Source: Cladocopium goreaui (taxonomy: Eukaryota; Sar; Dinophyceae; Suessiales; Symbiodiniaceae). Taken from it: a DNA stretch of 64,000 nucleotides. Below are positions 1-10,546 of this stretch, one piece after another. Where the stretch lies: assembly GCA_947184155.2 (NCBI GenBank), contig CAMXCT020000891.1:348501-412500 (forward strand), in the 5' to 3' direction. The notes beneath the pieces are model-generated. The model searched no databases. It had not been told where the DNA came from and saw only the letters and a list, made by a program, of their open reading frames with translations. Position 1 is the stretch's first letter, and every line of letters starts with the position of its first letter. The position numbers and the translations under genes were made by a program.

Positions 1-56
1 TATAATGATAATGCTAAAACCCTCGAAATGATATAAATAAAACCCTTCAATACATA

Positions 57-89
<33 letters not shown>

Positions 90-535
90 AAAGCGCGCCT
101 GAATTCAAAGAAGTGACAACCCCTTACCGGCCGAAACTGTGTTATTGCTGAGATTTTGGGGCTGTGGTTCCCAGAGATAAACAAATTGTGGATGGGGCTA
201 AACTTGTACTTGTTCATTGAGGGGAATCCTTTTGCCTGATTTCGGGGTACCACACGGCTAGTCCAGGTGCAGATCAGTTAGGTTTTTATTTGCTTTTGGT
301 TGGTTATTTAAAAAAAGTACACTGTTTCACCATTTGTTTCCCTTGATCGCTCCTAGTGGGCAAGGTTTCAAAAGTCGGCGTGGGCTAGGACCTCCCCCGT
401 GTAGAGGACTAAGCATCCAGCGGAGGTCGGAGGTCCGGTCAAGGCGTGCATTGGATATAGGTATGTGGAAGAGCTTTTTATGTGGAAGATTATTTAACTT
501 GAGTTTTCCCAACTAGTTTTCCGAGCTAGTTGCAG
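1..535. other. Non-coding lead-in with TA/TG microsatellite
   Basis: No convincing gene is seen here. A short alternating TA then TG run lies at about 55-88. Several small open frames exist on both strands around 330-515, but none has a recognisable domain or clean splice boundary. The stretch ends at a plausible acceptor (ttgcag) just before the exon at 536. Confidence 0.5.
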
Positions 536-677
536 GGCAGGCAAGTCTACAAAGACAAAGCCAAAGAAGCCAACGCAGCCACGTTAGCTGAGAGTACACC
601 GAAGGTTGTGTCGCGGGACTGGACTGAAGAGGTGGGCGATGAATGTTTGCTGCGGTGGAGCTTTCCTGAATTCAAAA
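536..677 (+). CDS. Coding exon, unrecognised protein
   Basis: The sequence after a TTGCAG acceptor is open in one frame and protein-like, beginning GRQVYKDKAKEANAATLAE and continuing to VGDECLLRWSFPEF. It is rich in Lys, Glu and Ala at first and then has aromatic and acidic residues. The end is set at a GTTTTAG donor because an in-frame stop follows. I do not recognise the family. It lies a few hundred bases upstream of hAT transposase remains, so it could be an N-terminal exon of that element or of a separate host gene. Frame choice rests on amino-acid composition and the acceptor only. Confidence 0.45.
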
Positions 678-708
678 GTTTTAGATAGCCTGATTGGTAG
701 TTGCATGG

Positions 709-872
709 GTACTGAGTTTGATCCTATGAACCTCATGGGAACCTCATGGGCACCTGATAGGAACCTCCTAGGAAATAGGAATCCAATAGGAACTTGATAG
801 TAACGCGATAGGGACTGATAGGAACCTTATAGGGATTTCATAGGAACCTCATAGACACCCGATAGGAACTCT
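709..872 (+). repeat. Decayed short tandem repeat (cataggaacct type)
   Basis: Variants of a 10-17 base motif built on 'ataggaacctcat' recur many times with drifting spacing. It lies between two coding-like stretches and is probably intronic. Confidence 0.6.
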
Positions 873-875
873 GTT

Positions 876-1032
876 TTGGTTCGACCGCCCGTCCACGGTA
901 GGCCATTGTTTATACACTTCAAGCAGAAGGATGGCTCGCGCGCAGCGCCGATGGAAGTGCTCAAGAAGACCGAAGGGGGATTTGATTTAGCAGCCGCAGA
1001 GCATGTACTTTGTTGGCATATAAATTGCACTC
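876..1032 (+). CDS. Coding-like exon, unrecognised
   Basis: One frame reads VRPPVHGRPLFIHFKQKDGS then RAAPMEVLKKTEGGFDLAA, which has normal protein composition, whereas the other frames are poorer. No ATG is present at the left edge, so this would be an internal exon. Its borders are not clear: a possible acceptor is the 'gatag' near 863 and the 3' end is undefined. It sits between the exon at 536 and the hAT remains and could be part of the same broken transposase gene. No function is assigned. Confidence 0.35.
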
Positions 1033-1289
1033 CAGATCGTGAATGCTTTGCATTTCAAGGGAAATGTTGCTCCATTTGCTGTGGAAACGCATGCATCAGC
1101 ATTTTCTTTCCTATTGTTTTTCCTCCTTTTTGCTGAGGTTCAAATCTTCTGCATCGACTGCAAGACAATTTTCCGTTTGTGCCAGAAACCTTTCGAATGC
1201 TGCCCTAGGCCCTACGTGCCGCCGCAGCGTGCAGACTGTGGCGTGGGACGAGCGCACCCCGGGTTTGCGAGTGAAACCCGTTGAAGGGT

Positions 1290-2472
1290 TGATGCTGGTG
1301 TTCATGCGTGCCATGAGAAAGCAGAGAAGATCTTGGGACGCATCAAGAAGAATAATTTTTGGTCTGAGCGTGAGATCAAGCTTCCCATGGTGCATCGAGC
1401 TTTGCAACTGTGGTGGGCGGCGGCTACCACAAAATCAGGAGCAGCAAGCTCGGCACTTGCAAGCAGAGGCTTAGACCCCTCAGTGGCATGCATGTCCCTG
1501 GAGAATGTTGACCGATGCGGCACTGACGTTCGAAGAGTCGCAGGAGGAAAGGTGTCGGTTTGGATGCCTGCAGCCTAAGGGTTGTCGAAGAACCCAATAG
1601 CTTGAAGCCTAAGGTCTCCTTCTAATTCTATATTCCATGCGTACTTTTTTTTATCACAATAGGTCGAGAGTCTCTCAAACTCGTCACAACAACCCATCTG
1701 TATTTCCATGGACTTGTCGTTTGCAACCTTTGCTCCAAAGCTTGGTCCCTCAGGTGGTGGCGTATCTGAGTGGCCCAGTTCTGCCCATCGGTGAATGCCC
1801 TTTGCTTTGGTGGCATGAGCATGGTGCAAAGGCATTCCCCGGGCTGACAGTCTTGGCTCGTCAAGCATTAGCTTGCCCAGGTAGCTGTGCTGTCATCGAG
1901 CGAACTTGGTCGGCTGGAAAGAGATATTGCTGAAGTGGACCCAGGCAGATCCACCCAGTCGCATCGGTCAGAACCAAATTTCAAAAGTATGTTTAACGTT
2001 CCGACATTGTTGCTGCTTTGTTTTCCTACATACGTATGCTGGCTATTTTCTGGGCATTGTATAGCTTGAGACAACATCCGTGCAGGCAAGACTGGATGGT
2101 GACCTCGCAGGCAGCATTCTGCGTTGCCATTACAATATGATACCCTTGAAAATGTGGAGCGAAACTTTGGAAGAGGACGGCATCAAGTCGCGGAATGGTT
2201 TGAGGTTAGCGAGATAATTTTGAGAAATGCACGAAAAAAATGTATTGCTTACACTTCGGTTCGAATTTAAGTAACCAGAGCCAAAGCCTTAAGAATGATA
2301 GTGTGCTGAGATTTATGCGAGAAAGCGTATGTGAAACACACAGGACAAAGGCAGATTTCGTTCTAGATTCAAGATTAGGCAATCATTTGTGCTTTTGACA
2401 GGACGGAGATTCGGAGTCTGGGGAAGAAGACTCCTGGGTGCCAGAGCCTGTGTGGCGACCACAGCACCCATA
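1290..2472 (+). mobile_element. Decayed hAT-type DNA transposase
   Basis: Several frames across this stretch add up to a degraded hAT-family transposase. A frame at about 1293-1575 reads as a helical protein (EKILGRIKKNNFWSEREIK) and stops. A second at 1796-1921 carries the C-terminal dimerisation motif. About 2141-2207 reads DTLENVERNFGRGRHQVAEW, and after a clear TTTTGACAG acceptor a last exon (2402-2470) reads DGDSESGEEDSWVPEP and ends with TAG. Joining TGGTTTGAG to GACGGAGAT keeps the frame and gives an acidic tail. hAT transposases move elements by cut and paste and usually leave 8-bp target duplications; the element ends were not found. The frame is broken after the dimerisation motif, so the copy is probably inactive. 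Confidence 0.5.
1796..1921 (+). pseudogene. hAT C-terminal dimerisation domain fragment
   Basis: The translation contains LLWWHEHGAKAFPGLTVLA followed by RQALACPGSCAVIERTWSAG. This matches the known layout of the hAT dimerisation region: a WW pair, then FP.L..LA, then a small-residue stretch, then ER.(F/W)S. It is the most diagnostic piece of the transposase. The reading frame ends four codons later (KRYC then TGA), so it is either a 3' exon edge or a broken copy. Upstream in the same frame the sequence stays open for about 50 codons. Confidence 0.6.
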
Positions 2473-2872
2473 GAAAAAAACGTTGCATGGGTGCATGGTG
2501 CTTGAATGTGCTGGGTATGCGTGCATCTGTGAAGACATTCTACAGCTTCTATCCGATTCTATCCGGACGATGCACCAATCAACTGGCCTCAACAAACGTA
2601 ATCTTTAATCCTAAGCCAGATTACGGATAACCACATTTCGAATTACGTGGTTTGGACAGATTATGGATTGAAAGCCACAACCCCTGTAAAGGATGACCCA
2701 CATGCTGATTTGAGGAAGTTTTCCTTGGGCTTCGTTTGTGAGTGTGGTGTTTGCATTCGTTTTTGCCATCTATCAGGGCTCATTTTGGCTCCTCCGTGTT
2801 TGTGTTTTCCTTCTCTTTCTTGGGCGCAATGCCTTGCAAGTTTGTGTTGCAACTGCGTAGCCACCTTTGCTG
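2473..2872. other. No gene seen
   Basis: Small open frames on both strands lack domains and splice context. Nothing further is supported. Confidence 0.5.
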
Positions 2873-4255
2873 CCAACCACAACCCCCAAAAGTTGCAAAT
2901 TCCCGAGATTTAGCTATTCGGGGGTTGTGGGAACCTTCTACCTGTGTTCTGCACGCGCGTGAAATCAGAAATCAATACATCTAGAAGCAGGTGAGTGAGG
3001 AACCAAAACCCGGTGTACCCCCTATAGACCACAGCTGCCAACCACAACCCCCAAAAGTTGCAAATGCCGGAGATTTGGCTACTCGGGGGTTGTGGGAACC
3101 TTCTACCTATGTTCTGCACGCGCATGAAATAAATACATCTAGAAGCAGGTGAATGCGGAACCAAACCCAGTGTACCCCCTAGACCACAGCTGCCAACCAC
3201 AACCCCCAAAAGCTGCAAATTCCCGAGATTTGGCTATTCGGGGATTGTGGGAACCTATACCACAGCTCCCAACCACAACCCCCAAAAGCTGCAAATTCCC
3301 AAGATTTAGCTATGCGGGGATTGTGGGATCCTAGACCACAGCTGCCAACCACAACCACCAAAAGTTGCAAATTCCCGAGCTTTAGCTATTCGGGGGTTGT
3401 GGGAATTTTCTATCTGTGTTCTGGACGCACATGAAATTCACAATTGCACCTGGAAGCAGGTGAGTGAGGAACAAAAGCCCAGTGCACCCCATAGACCACA
3501 GCTGCCAACCACAACCCCCAAAAGTTGCAAATGCCCGAGATTTAGCTATTCGAGGGATGTGGGGACCTTCTACCTGTGTTCTGCACGCACGTGAAATAAA
3601 TACAAATACATCTAGAAGCAGGTGAATGCGGAACCAAAACCCGGTGCACCCCCTAGACCACAGCTGCCAACCACAACCCCCAAAAGTTGCAAATTCCCGA
3701 GATTTGGCTATTCGGGGATTGTGGGAACCTATACCACAGCTCCCAACCACAACCCCCAAAAGCTGCAAATTCCGGAGATTTACCAACCATTCGGGGTTGT
3801 GGAGACCTTCTACCTGTGTTCTGCACGCACGTGAAATAAATACATCTAGAAGCAGGTGAGTGAGGAACCAAAACCCGGTGCACCCCCTAGACCACAGCTG
3901 CCAACCACAACCCCCAAAAGTTGCAAATTCCCGAGATCCTTCTACCTGTGTTCTGGACGCACATGAAATTAACCATTACACCTGGAAGCAGGTGAGTGAG
4001 AAACTAAAACCCGGTGTACCCCCTAGACCACAGCTGCCAACCACAACCCCCAAAAGTTGCAAATGCCCGAGATTTAGCTATTCGGGGGCTGTGGGAACCT
4101 TCTACCTGTGTTCTGGACGCACATGAAATTAACCATTGCACCTGGAAGCAGGTGAGTGAGGAACCAAAACCCGGTGCACCCCCCAGACCACAGCTGCCAA
4201 CCACAACCCCCAAAAGTTGCAAACTCCCGGGATTTAGCTATTCGGGGGCCTTCTA
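2873..4255 (+). repeat. Tandem satellite with palindromic core, 11 cores
   Basis: A core of about 55 bases begins CCACAACCCCC and ends GGGGGTTGTGG, so its ends are exact inverted repeats of each other and each core can fold into a hairpin. Cores begin near 2873, 3038, 3193, 3269, 3344, 3504, 3667, 3743, 3901, 4037 and 4197. Most are spaced about 155-165 bases apart and some about 76. The long spacer holds a conserved 'gaagcaggtgagtgagg' segment, which looks like a strong splice donor (GCAG|GTGAGT), and 'ttctacctgtgttct'. Open frames across the array are repeats read through, not genes. Confidence 0.85.
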
Positions 4256-4369
4256 CCTGACCTGGAGGTGGAGAAGGAACGCAGACAGCCGAGGGTGCTG
4301 GTTGGGCTGGGCTTCTCCTGGGGCTGCTGCTGCTTGCTTTGGTGGCTGCTTGGCTCTTTCTGCTGGTTC

Positions 4370-4626
4370 CTGGAGCTGAGAGTAACGAAGCAATGGAACC
4401 AAGCCGGGAAGAGTAACAGAGACATAGACCCTGGAGGAATCAATTTCACAAGCGTTTCTCAAAACCAGTCCTTTCTTGCTTTCTGCTGCTGAAAACCTCA
4501 AAATCAACTGTTTTGAGACGCGGATGATCGCCAACAAGGAGCTGAGAGTAACGAAGCAGTGGAACCAAAACCACTCTTTTCTTGCTTTCTGCTTCTGAAA
4601 ACTTCAAAATCAACTGTTTTGAGGAA
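4370..4626 (+). repeat. Two-copy direct duplication
   Basis: The segment 'gagctgagagtaacgaagca.tggaacca' followed by 'tttcttgctttctgct.ctgaaaac.tcaaaatcaactgttttgag' occurs at about 4374-4517 and again at about 4541-4624, the second copy being shorter in the middle. Confidence 0.7.
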
Positions 4627-5420
4627 CTTGTGCTTAATATGCTATTGCTTTGTGTGTTCGCGTCGGTCCGGTCCGGGTCGGGTCGGTCTCGGTCCGGTCC
4701 TCGTTCTGCGGCGTGCCGGCGTACCGTGATTATTGTCATTCTATTATTGTTGTTGTTATCATCATTACTATTGTTGTCATGTTTTCCCCAGCATTTACAA
4801 TTCATATCTTCCTTCCCAGGCGACAATTATGTTCCAATGCTACAACCAAGGTTACACACTAACAAGCATCATTTGAGATCGTTAGATGAGCAAATAAATA
4901 AAACCATCTACTCATCACTGTTTATGATTATTATAACAATAATGTTCCCAATCATTGCCAATCATGATTCTTGACATTGCTATTATTGTTAAATACTATT
5001 ACGAATATTGCTTAGATATTATAGATGTTATTACTTGTCTTATGTTGAATTTTGATATTGATCCCTTCGAGTCATCGTTTCAATCATTTCACCAGTAACC
5101 CAACACAATAAGAGCCAGCTATAATGATAATACCACTACTAATACCTATACCACTAATAGTATATTAATCTAGCATAATATAACTACTAATATGTAAATG
5201 TATAGGTATAATATACAGCATACTTTTACATGTATACCTATACCACCAATAATCACCATTTCCGAGTATAGTTATATTATGATTATCTACTATTAAAGTT
5301 GATACCATAGCTCTTAGTTATAAATAACATCATAATGAAGACAGCAATTTTTTAGTTAATCATCAGCTTTCCAGCAATGGTACTTAACAATCGGAGTTGA
5401 TAATAATGACGATACTGTTA
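4627..5420. other. AT-rich stretch without a gene
   Basis: A short GC-rich run of 'cggtccggg' type lies at about 4664-4705. The rest is AT-rich, with repeated 'ataccactaata' words. No gene is seen. Confidence 0.55.
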
Positions 5421-6246
5421 CTAAAACACCCCGGCGGAATTTTTACCGTCCGCATAATGAGCACAAATTCATGGTTTCGCCATAGCGAAACGTCAATTTT
5501 GATGCAAAAATAGGGGTCTCCGAACTTGAGGGTTTAACTTTTCCATCGACATGCCTCTCAGCGTTTTTTTTTCTTCAAGACGGCCCGAAGTCGAATCAAG
5601 ACAGTTGCTTGCTTTATGAACGTTAACATCCCACCCTACCCCACCCCACCCCAACGTAGCATCACGTATGTGTGGAAGTTGCAGAAGAACGGGCAGTGGC
5701 GTAGCATCACGTATGTGTGGAAGTTGCAGAAGAACGGGCAGTGGCGTAGCATCACGTATGTGTGGAAGTGCCAATGAACGTTAACATCCCACCCCACCCC
5801 ACCCCAACGTAGCATCACGTACGTGTGGAAGTTGCAGAAGAACGGGCAGTGGCGTAGCATCACGTATGTGTGGAAGTTGCAGAAGAACGGGCAGTGGCGT
5901 AGCATCACGTATGTGTGCAAAAGAACGGGCAGTGGCGTAGCATCACGTATGTGTGGAAGTTGCAGAAGAACGGGCAGTGGCGTAGCATCACGTATGTGTG
6001 GAAGTGCCAATGAACGTTAACATCCCACCCCACCCCACCCCAACGTAGCATCACGTACGTGTGGAAGTTGCAGAAGAACGGGCAGTGGCGTAGCATCACG
6101 TATGTGTGGAAGTTGCAGAAGAACGGGCAGTGGCGTAGCATCACGTATGTGTGGAAGTGCCAATGAACGTTAACATCCCACCCCGCCCCACCCCATCAAA
6201 ATCTATGCGTTTTGCTGGACCGTAAAAATTCCGTCAGCTAAAACAC
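5421..6246. mobile_element. TIR element with minisatellite cargo and 9-bp target duplication
   Basis: The left end (5430 on) reads CCCCGGCGGAATTTTTACCG and the right end (to 6237) reads CGTAAAAATTCCGTCAG. As inverted repeats these agree over about 19 of 21 bases around CGGAATTTTTAC. The element is bracketed by an exact 9-base direct repeat CTAAAACAC at 5421-5429 and 6238-6246. A 9-bp duplication is typical of Mutator-like elements, but no transposase is present, so this would be a non-autonomous element. Its interior is almost wholly a minisatellite. Confidence 0.7.
5656..6166 (+). repeat. 45-bp minisatellite with higher-order blocks
   Basis: The 45-base unit starts GTAGCATCACGTATGTGTGG and ends GAACGGGCAGTGGC. 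Runs of units are broken by a linker 'gtgccaatgaacgttaacat' plus (CCCCA)n, at about 5769, 6007 and 6163, giving a second periodicity. One unit near 5906 is shortened. The units contain no variable spacers, so this is not a CRISPR array. Open frames read through it are by-products. Confidence 0.85.
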
Positions 6247-6354
6247 GAAATCAAATTATCAACTATATGAGTTTCAGAAACATAATTCCTATACCTTTAT
6301 CAGTATACCATTATCAGTTATCATACATGATAATATATTATACACTATTTTGTT

Positions 6355-6611
6355 TAACTAACAACTAACAACTAATAACTAACAACTGACATCTGATAAC
6401 TAATAACCAATAACTAAAAACTAACAACTAAAAACTAAAAACTACTATCTAACAACTAACGATCATGATGATCATCATCATCACCATCACCATCGTTATC
6501 ATCATCACCACCATGATCATCATCATCATGATCATGATCATCATCGTCATCGTCATCATCATCATCATCATCATCATCATCACCAGCATCAACATCATCA
6601 CCACCACCACC

Positions 6612-6643
<32 letters not shown>

Positions 6644-6670
6644 CATGCTCATGATCATCATCGTCATCGC

Positions 6671-6702
<32 letters not shown>

Positions 6703-6838
6703 CCATCATCATCATCATCCTCATCCTTATCTCCTCATCCTCATCCTCATCCTCATCCCCATCCTCATCCTCATCCTCATCCTCATCCTCATCCCCATCC
6801 CCATCCTCATCCTCAACCTTTATCCTCATCCTCATCAC
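6355..6838 (+). repeat. Microsatellites: (aactaac)n, (CAT)n, (CCTCAT)n
   Basis: An aactaac-type run at about 6355-6460 gives way to a long CAT run (about 6463-6715) and then a CCTCAT hexamer run (about 6717-6835). The poly-Met and poly-Ile open frames here are artefacts. Confidence 0.9.
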
Positions 6839-6853
6839 AGTCATTGCCTGCAG

Positions 6854-7022
6854 GCAAGATCACAGAGCACCTGGGACAGTTGGCTTTAGCCCAGCGGCAG
6901 CTGATGCAGGGCTTACAGGAGTACCTGGGGGTGGTGGACGTGACCGGCGTGGATGTGGCGGTGCCTGGTTTGGCGAATGATGCAGGGATGGCTGTGGGGA
7001 TGCGTTTGATGGCTTTGCATCA
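6854..7022 (+). CDS. Coding exon, helical protein
   Basis: A TTGCCTGCAG acceptor is followed by an open frame reading KITEHLGQLALAQRQLMQGL then QEYLGVVDVTGVDVAVPGL and ending MRLMALH at a GTGAGT donor. The composition suggests an amphipathic helix followed by a Gly/Val-rich part. Length 169 bases leaves two bases of phase. I do not recognise the family. Gene A begins 1.2 kb downstream, so this exon either ends an upstream gene or gene A sits inside its 3' intron. The phase does not join directly to the exon at 11364. Confidence 0.6.
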
Positions 7023-8208
7023 GTGAGTTTTAGCAGATTTTGATGGGATTTTTATGGATTTTTTTTCGGGATTTTGTGAGGATTTGTTGCTGAGTTGAGT
7101 GGATTTTGGCGAAGTTTATTGGAAAGTGGATGGATCATTATTTCTCAGGTGTTTATGCTTTCTTATAAAGTGAATAAAGTGCCAACGTGTGCATGGGAAG
7201 TTGGTTGGATCTGGTAGATTTTGCGAATGGTTCGTGATATGGTTCAACTTTACCTAATTCAACTTTACCTAATGATCTTTCTTTGATTTGGATCGTTCAG
7301 GACCTGATTGTAGATTTTGTGATGTATTCCTTTTGTTGGGGATTTCGGTGTGCTTTTCTTGGAGGATCCAATTGAGTTAGGGATTCCATCAGCATGACAG
7401 GAGAGTTAGCCCTCAGGGCCTGAGGGCCAAGTTACACTAATTCTTTGTTTGGCTAAGGAAATGCAGAGACATTTCTGTTTGTTTTTTTGTTATGTGTTCT
7501 GCATTGTCTTGGCACACTGTATCTCTTTTAACTCTTAAAGAGCCGTCGGGGAGAGGATGAGGCCGCGACCAAGTGGTAAAGTGATATGATCCAGTTCCTG
7601 CTTTGGCTCTTCACGGCTTGGAACCGCCAAACATTTTGTGAGTCCGTATCAATTATACATACTAAGTACCATACAGATATATAGTACCCCAGTATGGCCC
7701 ATACTTTTCGATGGGTATAATTCATGAAGTTTCGCTGGAACATGATATTTAGGCTGTCAACGTTCATGGTGGAAATCGGATGATTCTCCGCAGGTTTACG
7801 CAAGAAACGCGCACTTTCTGCAGGTTTCACTCCGCTTGGAAAGAAACACATCATGTCCCTTACCCTCTGATAAATTCACATAGCTTTGGAAAATCACCTT
7901 TTTTATTGGGCAAATCAACTATCAATGGCTTTTTTCAATAGCTTAATATAGATTAGAAATGAACCTCACCGTAGCATTTCCACGGGATCGCTGAGTGTTA
8001 TTTTTCTGAAGTCGGTCACCACTCTAAACAGGTTTTTCAAACACATAGAGCGTCTGAAACGGGGGGATACCCCGAAACAAATCGTGAAACAACAACAAAC
8101 AACAGACAATATCATGATAAACACGTGACGTGGCTTTTTAGATTTTTTTTTTTTTTTACGGCCTTCCATATTGAAGCTAACAAACTTGTAGCGACCTGAA
8201 AACGCGCA
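7023..8208. other. Intron or intergenic, degenerate M1 only
   Basis: No coding exon is visible. A worn M1 element is at 7861-7950, and a run of about 15 T lies near 8143-8157, about 50 bases before the gene A start. A T-rich box has been proposed as a dinoflagellate promoter signal, but that link is speculative here. Confidence 0.45.
7861..7950 (+). mobile_element. M1 element, degenerate
   Basis: The left end TACCCTCTGATAAATTCACA and the internal 'ggaaaatcacc...gggcaaatcaac...atggc' match M1. The right terminus is lost. Confidence 0.55.
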
Positions 8209-10546
8209 ATGGAGGTGCGCTTCCTAGCATCCGGCGAGGTGCTGACAACTCTTGATCAAAATGACTTCGATGGCAAAACTGCTCGAGAAGTGAAGCGAAC
8301 TTTGGCAGCTCATGTTGGGGTCTCCAGATTTCGGCAAAGACTCTTCGCAGAAGATGGTTATCGCGAGATTCAAGATGATGAGGTTTTTGGATCCGGTCTT
8401 ATGCAGGTCCAACTGCTGATGTTGGAATTCTTACCACCAGATGCAGAAGAGGAAAAACATCTGCTCTACGCAGCGCGGACAAACGATTCAGCCGGCGTGG
8501 AAAAGTTTCTTCAAGGTCCTAGAAATCCGAACCTAAGAGGTGGGCATGGGCCAAGACTAGTTACAGACTAGTTACACTCCCAAAACTATCTACACACTCC
8601 CAAAATTATCTACACTCCCATAAGTTTCTTTTTTTTGTTCCACCAGTTTTGTCCCAGTTTTGGCCCTTGAAGCCCAAAAGACCATGGGAAAATGACCAGG
8701 TGAAAATGTTGAGATATCTGCCCTACACCATGCTGCATTGGAGGGGCATGTGGAACCGATGCGCCTCTTACTGGAGGCTGGTGCAGACAAAAATGCAGCA
8801 GACACGAGAAACGGAATGTCACCATTGTTTTGTGCGGCTGCAACGGGTCATTTGGAGACTGTCCGCTTTCTGGTTGAAGTTGGGGCCAACCAAAATCAGC
8901 TTGCAGACAACGGATCCACACCACTCCATCTGGCAGCTCAAGAAGGACATCTTGACATTGTTTGCTTTTTGGTCGAAGCCGGGGCCAACAAGGATCAAGC
9001 GACAACGGATGATGGGTCAACACCTCTCCACTTTGCAGCGCATGATGGACACCTCGACATTGTCCGCTTTCTGATTGAAGCCGGGGCCAACAAGGATCAG
9101 CAGAGAACGGATGATGGGTGGACACCACTGCACTCTGCAGCTCAAGAAGGCCATCTTGACATCGTCCGCTTTCTCGTTGAAGCCGGCGCCAACAAGGATC
9201 AGCAGGAAATAGATGATGGGTGGACACCACTACACTCTGCAGCTCAAGAAGGCCATCTTGACATGGTCCGCTTTTTGGTCGAAGCCGGTGCCAACAAGGA
9301 TCAAGCGACAACGGATGATGGGTCAACATCTCTCCACTTTGCAGCGCATGATGGACACCTCGACATTGTCCGCTTTCTGATTGAAGCCGGGGCCAACAAG
9401 GATCAGCAGAGAAAGGATGATGGGTGGACACCACTGCATGTTGCAGTTCGTGCAGGCCACCTTGATATTGTCCGCTTTCTCGTTGAAGCCGGCGCCAACA
9501 AGGATCAGCAGGAAATAGATGATGGGTGGACACCACTACACTCTGCAGCACGTGATGGCCATCTTGACATCGTCCGATTTTTGGTCGAAGCCAAAGCCAA
9601 TAATGATCAGCCTGCGAGGGAGTATGGTTCAACACCTCTTTATTTTGCAGCACGTGATGGCCACCTCGACATTGTCCGCTTTCTGATTGAAGCCGGGGCC
9701 AACAAGGATCAGCAGAGAACGGATGATGGGTGGACACCACTGCACTCTGCAGCTCAAGAGGGCCATCTTGACATCGTCCATTTTTTGGTGGAAGCCGGAG
9801 CCAACAAGGATCAAGCGACAACGGATGATGGGTCGACACCTCTCCACTTTGCAGCATGTGATGGCCACGTTGACATTGTCCGCTTTTTGATTGAAGCCGG
9901 GGCCAGCAAGGATCAGCAGAGAACGGATGGGCCAACAGCTTTGCGCCTTGCAGCTCAAGAAGGCCATCTTGACATCGTCCGCTTTTTGGTCGAAGCCGGG
10001 GCCAACAAGGATCAAGCGACAACAGATGATGGGCCAACACCTCTCCACGTGGCAGCGCATGATGGCCACCTCGACATCGTCCGCTTTTTGGTCGAAGCCG
10101 GGGCCAACAAGGATCAAGCGACAACAGATGATGTGCCAACACCTCTCCACGTGGCAGCGCATGATGGCCACCTTGACATCGTCCGCTTTTTGGTCGAAGC
10201 CGGGGCCAACAAGGATCGAGCGACAACGGATGATGGGTCAACACCACTACACTGTGCAGCTCAAAATGGCCATCTTGACACTGTCCGCTGTCTGGTTGAA
10301 GTCGGGGCCAACAAGGATCAGCAGAGAACGGATGGGTCAACAGCTTTGCACCTTGCAGCGCAAGAGGGGTATCTTGGTGTTGTCCGCTTGCTGGTTGAGT
10401 TTGGTGCGGATGCTGACAGAACCACTGAGAGTGGAGCAACTGCCTCAGATGTGGCATCGGAGTGTGGCCATGGGGAAGTCGTTGGCTTCCTGGCTTCATT
10501 TGGGGCCAAAGAGCCTCCCAAGAAGGTTAGAAGAAAAGACATGTAG
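8209..10546 (+). CDS. Gene A: ubiquitin-like + ankyrin-repeat protein (two exons)
   Basis: The predicted coding sequence joins 8209-8539 to 8700-10546 (725 residues). Residues 1 to about 80 form a Ubl-type fold (MEVRFLASGEVLTTL; then VSRFRQRLFAEDG), followed by a short acidic linker. About 18 ankyrin repeats of 33-34 residues follow, with the consensus G.TPLH.AA..GHLDIVRFLVEAGANKD split across units, and a basic tail ends KKVRRKDM. The exon join was chosen because exon 1 ends with one spare base (AGA G|GTGGGC) and exon 2 starts at ACCAG|GTGAAAAT. This gives the in-frame NPNLRGENVEISALHHAALE, which matches the same place in genes B and C. Ankyrin arrays bind proteins, and a Ubl suggests ubiquitin-pathway docking. 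No enzyme domain is present. Neighbouring repeats are almost identical at the DNA level, indicating recent homogenisation. Confidence 0.85.
8540..8699 (+). other. Predicted intron of gene A (160 bp)
   Basis: It runs from GTGGGC to GACCAG with G after the acceptor, as is usual in dinoflagellates. Without removal, the frame stops at 8571. It holds three copies of an 'acactcccaaaattatct' word. Confidence 0.7.

Noticed and set aside
2780-2800. Possible relict of the dinoflagellate spliced leader (CATTTTGGCTC)
   Set aside because: Only 11 bases match, the usual CCGTAGC start and CAAG end are absent, and no gene follows. A similar weak match (CCATTTTGGCT) at about 59694 was rejected for the same reason.
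3382-3786. Open frames of 60-134 codons in both strands
   Set aside because: Read-through of the hairpin satellite.
5656-6166. Possible CRISPR-like array
   Set aside because: The 45-bp units are contiguous with no unique spacers, and the setting is eukaryotic.
6449-6980. Poly-Met and poly-Ile open frames
   Set aside because: CAT microsatellite read in different frames.
8610-10499. Open frame of 629 codons on the minus strand
   Set aside because: It is the exact antisense of the gene A ankyrin repeats; its pseudo-repeats (LDPCWPRLRPKS type) mirror the coding unit, so it is a by-product of repeat codon use.
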